DNA from: Pseudomonadota bacterium
Lineage (GTDB): Bacteria > Pseudomonadota > Alphaproteobacteria > Rhizobiales > Hyphomicrobiaceae
Assembly: GCA_023390485.1 (NCBI GenBank)
Contig: JAEWCT010000148.1
Coordinates: 1 to 11,872 of the forward strand
DNA length: 11,872 nt
Reading direction: 5' to 3'
This document shows positions 7,574 through 11,872 of this stretch, in pieces (position 1 is the stretch's first letter; each line of letters opens with the position of its first letter). The translations under genes and the position numbers were made by a program. Under the pieces are notes generated by a model. That model saw only the letters and a program-made list of their open reading frames with translations, was not told the DNA's origin and ran no database searches.

Positions 7574-7908
7574 GCGCTCTTCCTCTCTTGAACAATACGC
7601 TTAACCGGCGAACGCGAGAGGCGCCGTCGGTCGCACGATAGCATGCCGATTCGCCTAACGAGACCTAAACAGCGCGCCGATTCGGGTTTGCGGGAGACAG
7701 GTCAAGGGCGCTTTTGCGGCTATGCACGGGTGCGGACATATGTTCGCAAGATAGAATCCTGTGACCTCAGCGCCCCTCCGGGAGTATGATCACGCCGGTT
7801 GCGGCGGTGCCGCGCGAAAAGGTGGTGATAGCGGCCGCCAGTACATTGCTTCCGTTCTTCCGTCTGCGAAGGTTAAAGCCAGACGAATCGAAGGCAGCCT
7901 GGAACACC
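7574..7908. promoter_or_regulatory. Divergent intergenic region between the SDR and EAL-domain genes
   Basis: The region separates outward-facing genes and should hold both promoters. On the plus strand TAGAAT at 7752-7757 matches the -10 consensus at five of six positions, and the 18-bp palindrome at 7731-7748 lies over its upstream part. A plus-strand open frame continues upstream of 7909 to an ATG at 7786. That extension uses several codons rare in high-GC genomes (ATA, AGG, TTA, CGA), so I treat it as probable leader. I see no RNA gene here. Confidence 0.45.
7731..7748. promoter_or_regulatory. Near-perfect 18-bp palindrome, candidate operator
   Basis: TGCGGACAT followed directly by ATGTTCGCA is a palindrome with one mismatched pair. 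It lies in the divergent promoter region, just upstream of the TAGAAT at 7752-7757. A repressor-type operator is inferred from symmetry and position; the binding protein is unknown. Confidence 0.42.
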
Positions 7909-10218
7909 ATGACAAAGCAGGACAATTCAAAGCCGCAGGTCAGTGTCGCTCCGCCCGACATTGCTGCGCCGTCGCAGGCTCTCGGAGCCGCCCCGGCAAC
8001 GGGGCCGGCCGCGCCTACAACCGATGAGGCAAACGAAACGCTGCCAGAGCCAGCACCCAAGGACGGGCTCATCGTGCTTTCGATCGTGATCGTCTCGGCG
8101 GCGATTGCGATGATGTGCTTCGCACAGATAGGGCTTTCGCTGTCCGTTTCAGCCGCGACCGGCGTCGTCGTGCTGGCGCTGTCTATGCTCCTGCACAAGC
8201 AGGTTCAGAAATCGGCGCAGATTGCTCAGCTCAAAGCCGAGCTTGCGCAAACGCGGCATGACGTGAAGCCGAGCGGCATCAAAGCAAACGAGGCGAAAGC
8301 GAACGAGGCAACGGCCGGTGCTCCCAAAGCAAAGGGCGCGCCGATGCGTCCATCGACGGCTGCGGCGCCCGCGCCGGCCGTCGCTCCGGTTTCGAGCACG
8401 CCCGAAGCGAGGATCCGTGAACTGAGCCGTGATATCGGCAATCTGGTGCCGCGCTCGGAAGCGGCTGCGCCCCCCGCACAGCCTGTCGGTGCGCCACAGC
8501 CGAAGTCGGTTGCTCCGGAGCAGGCTGCTGTCCGCGCGCCTGCGTCTGCCGATGCCATGTCCGATCGCAGCGGCGACAAGCAGGGGCGTTCGGCGCCGCG
8601 TCCTGTCATGCAACCCACTCTGCAACAGCCCTTTATGCAAACTGCGGCGCAGCCTTCCCTCGAGGTTCCTGAAAAAGCTCCGTTGAAGCCCGTGCCAGAA
8701 GCCAAAGGCCGACCGGTCTTTTCAGCTCCGGCGGCCGACAGACCGGCTCCTCCCGAAGCGGGCCGCGAGCGCTGGTCGTTCCGGCGGCGGGTCGACACGC
8801 AGCCGCAACCCGTCAAAGGGCCGGCGCCGGCTCAGGGCTGGCCAGCGGCCGATGCGACGCCTGCTGCCAACCCCGCCGTGACGATCGAAGGCGATCTCGA
8901 GCTGGTCCAGCGGAAGATCAAAGAGCTTGCGGATGAAGTGAACGCCGCCGAAGCGTTGCGCGCGCCGAAGCCTGCGCGGCCGAACGATCGCCCGAAGACT
9001 CCTTCAAGCGCGCTTGAGGAGTCTATCGGTGCGCTCCGGGCGGTTGCCAACAACATGCGGCAGCGGCCTTCGCTCGGCGATTTCGTTCCGACGCTTGACA
9101 CGGCGGCGCCGAAGCCAGCTGCAGCGCCTGCGCCGAAGATACCGGCCGCCGCTGCGGCAGCGATGTCCGCTCCGGCTCAGGCGTTACCGGCTCAGGCGTT
9201 CGTACCGCCGGTTGCGACCGAACCTTCGCCATCGCAAGGTCTCGGCGAACTCGTCATTCCGGCGACTGCTGAACGTATTGCCGGTTTCGAAGCCGACGAA
9301 GTGACGAACCCGGGCTCAGGGATCGATCAGCCGGGATTAGGTGAGCAAGCGGGCGGGCCTGAGGAGCACCAATTGCCGCTTCCCGATCTGGCGCTTCCCG
9401 AACTGCCTATTCTGGAGTTCGCGGCAGACGCGACACCCAATGCGGAATTGCCGCCGCGCGTGGCCGCGGTCGCGCGCGCCATCGAAGACGAGCTGCTCGA
9501 TGTCATGCTCGGGCCGATCGTTACGCTCGCGGAGCATTCGGTCGGTCATTACGAAATGACGACCATTCTGCGATCGTCGACAGGCGAGGCGCTGGAAGCG
9601 AACGAAGAGGACTTCGCGCTGATCGGCGAACTCGACTCGCGCTTCGATATCGCGCGGCTCAATCGTGCAGCGGCGCTTGCGGGCCGGATGGATGCGCGCG
9701 ACCGGGGCGGCTTGCTATTGACGAGTTTCCTCGGGTCGTCGGTTACGAGCAGGGCATTCCTTGAATCCTTTGCTCATACTTACGAAGCCCGGCCGAGAAT
9801 TGCCGAGCAACTCGTGCTGACGTTCTCTCAGCGCACCCTCGACGGCTTCACGCCGGCTGCATGGCAGGCGCTGCGGGATATGCACTCGTTTGGCTTCCGC
9901 TTTGCGCTCGATAGTGTGACGCACATGGGAACGGATTTTGCCGTGCTTCAGCAAACCGGCTTCCGCTTCGTCCGGCTCGGTGCGCAAGCGCTTCTCGACG
10001 GCATGACATCACACGACCGTTTCGTGCCGGCGGAGGAGATCCTGCAGCGGGCGACGCTCGCTGGACTCTCGATCGTCGCGAGCGGCATTGCGGATGCGGC
10101 GACGCAGAAGCGGTTGCTCGATACCGGCGTATTGCTTGGCCAGGGAACGCTCTTCGGCGCTCCCCGCCAGGTCAACGTCGGTGGCGGTACGCCGGCCAAG
10201 CATTCGGCCGCCGCATAA
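7909..10218 (+). CDS. Membrane-anchored protein with Ala/Pro-rich linker and degenerate C-terminal EAL domain
   Basis: From the ATG at 7909 the protein has 769 residues. Two hydrophobic helices lie at about 53-73 and 77-95, followed by a short coiled-coil-like segment at 98-119. A low-complexity Ala/Pro-rich region spans roughly 129-524, interrupted by a charged helix at 330-351. An EAL-like domain occupies about 523-754. The EAL signature is degenerate: E549 remains in HYEMTTILR, but the LEITE glutamate is lost (LTFSQ, 636-640), DDFG has become LDSVTHMG (667-674, only D668 kept), KID is VRLG, and AEGVE is ASGIA (724-728). A c-di-GMP phosphodiesterase activity is therefore unlikely; c-di-GMP sensing or a structural role is possible. 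The TM-coiled coil-EAL layout recalls TipF, the flagellar assembly factor of Caulobacter, but identity is not established. The frame is open from an ATG at 7786 (810 residues), whose GGGAG is only 1 nt away. GGA lies 5 nt before 7909. Confidence 0.83.
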   Translation: MTKQDNSKPQVSVAPPDIAAPSQALGAAPATGPAAPTTDEANETLPEPAPKDGLIVLSIVIVSAAIAMMCFAQIGLSLSVSAATGVVVLALSMLLHKQVQKSAQIAQLKAELAQTRHDVKPSGIKANEAKANEATAGAPKAKGAPMRPSTAAAPAPAVAPVSSTPEARIRELSRDIGNLVPRSEAAAPPAQPVGAPQPKSVAPEQAAVRAPASADAMSDRSGDKQGRSAPRPVMQPTLQQPFMQTAAQPSLEVPEKAPLKPVPEAKGRPVFSAPAADRPAPPEAGRERWSFRRRVDTQPQPVKGPAPAQGWPAADATPAANPAVTIEGDLELVQRKIKELADEVNAAEALRAPKPARPNDRPKTPSSALEESIGALRAVANNMRQRPSLGDFVPTLDTAAPKPAAAPAPKIPAAAAAAMSAPAQALPAQAFVPPVATEPSPSQGLGELVIPATAERIAGFEADEVTNPGSGIDQPGLGEQAGGPEEHQLPLPDLALPELPILEFAADATPNAELPPRVAAVARAIEDELLDVMLGPIVTLAEHSVGHYEMTTILRSSTGEALEANEEDFALIGELDSRFDIARLNRAAALAGRMDARDRGGLLLTSFLGSSVTSRAFLESFAHTYEARPRIAEQLVLTFSQRTLDGFTPAAWQALRDMHSFGFRFALDSVTHMGTDFAVLQQTGFRFVRLGAQALLDGMTSHDRFVPAEEILQRATLAGLSIVASGIADAATQKRLLDTGVLLGQGTLFGAPRQVNVGGGTPAKHSAAA
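8281..8310 (+). repeat. 15-bp tandem duplication in the linker of the EAL-domain gene
   Basis: Two adjacent 15-bp units (8281-8295 and 8296-8310) differ at two positions and encode KANEA twice. Confidence 0.6.
9172..9201 (+). repeat. 15-bp tandem duplication in the linker of the EAL-domain gene
   Basis: Two adjacent units (9172-9186 and 9187-9201) are identical except for the last base and encode PAQAL then PAQAF. The near identity at DNA level suggests a recent slippage duplication in the low-complexity linker. Confidence 0.6.
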
Positions 10219-10267
10219 CGAGCCCAAAGCGAACTGGGCGCGACTGCCCAAAAAAGACGTGTGACGA

Positions 10268-10293
10268 CGGAGCCGGATGACAGTCCGGCTCCG
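10268..10293 (+). terminator. Strong hairpin after the EAL-domain gene
   Basis: CGGAGCCGGA (10268-10277) and TCCGGCTCCG (10284-10293) are perfect 10-bp arms with the loop TGACAG. It begins 49 nt after the stop codon at 10216-10218. The downstream GCTCGTTTAT has only a short T-run, so intrinsic termination would be partial. It separates the EAL gene from the HAD gene in the same direction. Confidence 0.55.
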
Positions 10294-10355
10294 GCTCGTT
10301 TATAGGCCGCAAATCGAGGTCGCATTGACTGATCTGATCTCGCGTAAGGCCTCGC

Positions 10356-11210
10356 ATGACAGCCATTCCGCTTATTTCCTCTATCGCGCCTTTTGCATCC
10401 TCGTCAGATCTTTGGTTCGTGGACATATGGGGCGTGATGCATAACGGCGTCCGGCCGTTCGCGTCATCGGTCGCGGCGTGTGAGGCTTTCCGGAAGCAGG
10501 GCGGCACCCTGCTTCTCGTCACCAATTCTCCCCGTCCGCACGAGAGCGTCGCGCGCCAGCTCGACAGCATCGGCGTGGCGCGTTCCGCCTACGACGGTAT
10601 CGTCAGCTCGGGGGACGTTTCACGCAGCCTGATCGACGCTTGGGCCGGGCGGCGCATCCTGCACATTGGACCGGAGCGCGATCTGCCGATCTTCATCGGG
10701 CTACGCGCGGTGCCCGGAGCGTCTGCGGACGATGCGGAGGTCGCGGTCTGCACCGGGCTCTTCGATGACGAAACCGAGACGCCGGACCATTATTCGGCGC
10801 TGCTGCAAACGCTCAAGGAACGCAACGTGCCGATGGTCTGCGCCAATCCGGATTTAAAGGTCGAGCGCGGCGGCCGCATCATCTATTGCGCCGGTGCGAT
10901 CGCTGCCGCCTATGTGGCGCTGGGCGGGACCGTGAGCTATGCCGGCAAGCCCTTTCGTCCGATCTACGATCTGGCGCTGCGCAGGGGGTCCGAATTGCGC
11001 AGGGGCGAAGTCAGCAAAGATCGCGTTCTCGCCATCGGGGACGGCGTCGGGACCGATATCGCGGGCGCGTCGAACTTCGGCATTCGTTCGGTCTTCATCG
11101 CGAGCGGAGTCCATGTCCGCTCGGACGAATTGCTACCTGAGGCGGCCGGGCGACTTTTCCCCTCGGATATGCCGCAACCGGCCGCGGTGATGAAGAGCTT
11201 CGACTGGTGA
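10356..11210 (+). CDS. HAD-superfamily subfamily IIA hydrolase (NagD-like, TIGR01459-type)
   Basis: The 284-residue protein carries the HAD motifs in order. Motif I is VDIWGVMHNG with nucleophile D23. Motif II is LVTNSPR with T56-N57, followed by the large C2-type cap expected of subfamily IIA. Motif III is K198 in YAGKPFRPIYD. Motif IV is IGDGVGTDIAGA with D229 and D234. In motif I the usual second aspartate (DxD) is W25; a DxWG form is, to my knowledge, typical of the alphaproteobacterial TIGR01459 group, and so a family trait rather than damage. The family is presumed to hydrolyse phosphate esters, but no substrate can be assigned from sequence. The ATG at 10356 has AAGG at 10346-10349, 6 nt upstream. 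The gene stands alone: a hairpin lies before it and a repeat block after it. Confidence 0.88.
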   Translation: MTAIPLISSIAPFASSSDLWFVDIWGVMHNGVRPFASSVAACEAFRKQGGTLLLVTNSPRPHESVARQLDSIGVARSAYDGIVSSGDVSRSLIDAWAGRRILHIGPERDLPIFIGLRAVPGASADDAEVAVCTGLFDDETETPDHYSALLQTLKERNVPMVCANPDLKVERGGRIIYCAGAIAAAYVALGGTVSYAGKPFRPIYDLALRRGSELRRGEVSKDRVLAIGDGVGTDIAGASNFGIRSVFIASGVHVRSDELLPEAAGRLFPSDMPQPAAVMKSFDW

Positions 11211-11221
11211 TTTTCGCTTGT

Positions 11222-11238
11222 CCGACTCTTGCGGTCGG
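11222..11238 (+). terminator. Weak hairpin after the HAD gene
   Basis: CCGAC (11222-11226) and GTCGG (11234-11238) can form a 5-bp stem 11 nt after the HAD stop codon. No T-run follows, so this is at best a weak terminator. Confidence 0.25.
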
Positions 11239-11266
11239 GGAGTGCTCGCACCTCCCAATCCCGTCT

Positions 11267-11346
11267 TCCCGGCGAAGGCCGGGATCCAGGCAAACATCAC
11301 CTTAATGAGTGCGGATCACTGACTGGATGCCGACCTCCGTCGGCAT
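11267..11346. repeat. Paired REP-like palindromes (BIME-like element)
   Basis: Two hairpins face each other. The first is TCCCGGC-gaag-GCCGGGA (11267-11284), the second ATGCCGAC-ctcc-GTCGGCAT (11327-11346). Between them ATCCAG (11284-11289) and CTGGAT (11323-11328) form an outer inverted pair. This layout matches the interspersed palindromes common between genes of many proteobacteria, and its site between convergent genes is typical. Multicopy status in this genome cannot be seen from the window. Confidence 0.62.
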
Positions 11347-11381
11347 GACGGTGGATGTGGTTGCTTGCTTACCCGCCCCTT

Positions 11382-11419
11382 GTCATCCCAGCAGAAGCGT
11401 AGCGACGAGCCGGGATGAT
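11382..11419. repeat. Third REP-like palindrome
   Basis: TCATCCC (11383-11389) and GGGATGA (11412-11418) are perfect 7-bp arms around a centre containing AGCGTAGCGACGAG. The arms and the centre resemble extragenic palindromes I associate with Rhizobiales genomes. Together with the pair at 11267-11346 it makes up most of the 245-bp gap between the convergent genes. Confidence 0.55.
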
Positions 11420-11455
11420 AAGAAGAGTGTGCGCTGGCACAAGGCTTCCCGGATT

Positions 11456-11840
11456 TTAGATCGTCAGGACGATCTTGCCGATGTGAGCGCTGCTTTCCAT
11501 CCGCGCGTGGGCTTCGATTGCTTGTGCGAGGGGATAGGTGCTGTCGATCGGCACCTTGATCTCGCCTGCCACGATGCGGGGAATGACATGCTCTTCGATG
11601 CTGCGGGCGATGTCGCCCTTCAATTCGGGCGAGCGAATGCGCAAAGTCGATCCGGTGAGCGTGAGGCGCTTCAGCATGACGCGCATGAAGTCCACCGTTG
11701 CCGTCGAACCCTTCTGAAAGGCGATGTTGACGAGACGGCCGTCGTCGCCGAGCGAGCGAATATTCTTCTCGATGTAGTCGCCACCGACCATGTCGAGGAT
11801 CACGTCGACGCCTTTGCCGGCGGTCTCGCTCTTGATGACC
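11456..11840 (-). CDS. Zinc-type NAD(P)H:quinone oxidoreductase, PIG3-like (C-terminal fragment)
   Basis: About 127 residues of the C-terminal half of a medium-chain dehydrogenase/quinone oxidoreductase are visible. The frame reads VIKSETAGKGVDVILDMVGGDYIEKN at its upstream end, which is the conserved Rossmann segment of the PIG3/QOR subgroup. GRLVNIAF and a C-terminal AHARMESSAHIGKIVLTI follow, both typical. Family members are about 325 residues, so some 200 N-terminal residues are missing. A GTG at 11803 looks like a start but is an internal valine. The true reading frame continues to at least 11840, where genomic sequence stops and adapter sequence begins; an apparent in-frame stop at 11848-11846 lies inside the adapter. 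The gene converges on the HAD gene across the repeat block. These enzymes reduce quinones with NADPH; the exact substrate is not predictable. Confidence 0.88.
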
Positions 11841-11872
11841 CTGTCTCATATACACAACTGACGCTGCCGACG
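11841..11872. other. Sequencing adapter contamination (Nextera/Tn5 transposase adapter), not genomic
   Basis: The last 32 bases match the first 32 bases of the standard 33-base Nextera transposase adapter as read at insert ends (it starts CTGTCTCTTATACACATCTG). There are only two differences, A for T at 11848 and at 11857. The match runs exactly to the end of the window and interrupts the quinone oxidoreductase frame. This is an untrimmed adapter at a contig end, identified from memory of the adapter sequence. Confidence 0.93.

Noticed and set aside
11211..11455. CRISPR array
   Set aside because: The repeats are palindromes of differing sequence and spacing, without regular identical direct repeats and unique spacers.
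11803..11840. GTG at 11803 as the start of a small stand-alone protein
   Set aside because: The residues upstream (VIKSETAGKGVD) continue the conserved quinone oxidoreductase segment without a break, so the GTG is an internal valine codon.
11841..11872. A transposon end or insertion interrupting the quinone oxidoreductase gene
   Set aside because: The 19-bp mosaic end is from Tn5, but the bases beyond it match the synthetic Nextera read-1 tail rather than IS50, so this is library adapter and not a natural insertion.

Overview
The window reads as a high-GC alphaproteobacterial chromosome fragment. A Hyphomicrobiales-type methylotroph or formate user is a reasonable guess, but that is inference from gene content and the style of the intergenic repeats; no taxonomic marker is present. 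All positions below are on the given strand.

Positions 1-5604 (minus strand) hold a soluble NAD-dependent molybdenum/tungsten formate dehydrogenase operon in the order fdsG-fdsB-fdsA-fdhD(fdsC). FdsG and FdsB form the NADH-producing diaphorase unit, related to complex I NuoE and NuoF. FdsA carries the bis-MGD active site and a chain of iron-sulfur clusters. FdhD/FdsC prepares the cofactor by sulfuration. fdhD runs off the left edge, and fdsD would be expected just beyond it. Upstream lies a LysR-type regulator gene (5808-6713, same strand). The 203-bp gap between them holds two T-N11-A palindromes 21 bp apart, the layout expected for LysR activation of fds.

Positions 6830-7573 (minus) encode a short-chain dehydrogenase fold protein whose catalytic Tyr and Lys appear to be replaced. 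A divergent intergenic region with an 18-bp near-perfect palindrome separates it from a plus-strand gene (7909-10218, or from 7786). That gene encodes a membrane-anchored protein with a long Ala/Pro-rich linker and a degenerate C-terminal EAL (c-di-GMP) domain, a layout reminiscent of TipF. A strong hairpin follows, then a HAD-family hydrolase gene (10356-11210, plus).

Positions 11211-11455 are an intergenic block of REP-like palindromes between convergent genes. The last gene (11456-11840, minus) is the C-terminal part of a zinc-type NAD(P)H:quinone oxidoreductase. The final 32 bases (11841-11872) are almost certainly not genomic: they match the Nextera/Tn5 sequencing adapter with two mismatches, so the right edge is a contaminated contig end. 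Apart from that artefact, the fds operon is conventional. The most interesting biology is the fds operator, the two apparently non-catalytic enzyme-fold proteins and several RNA/DNA hairpins.
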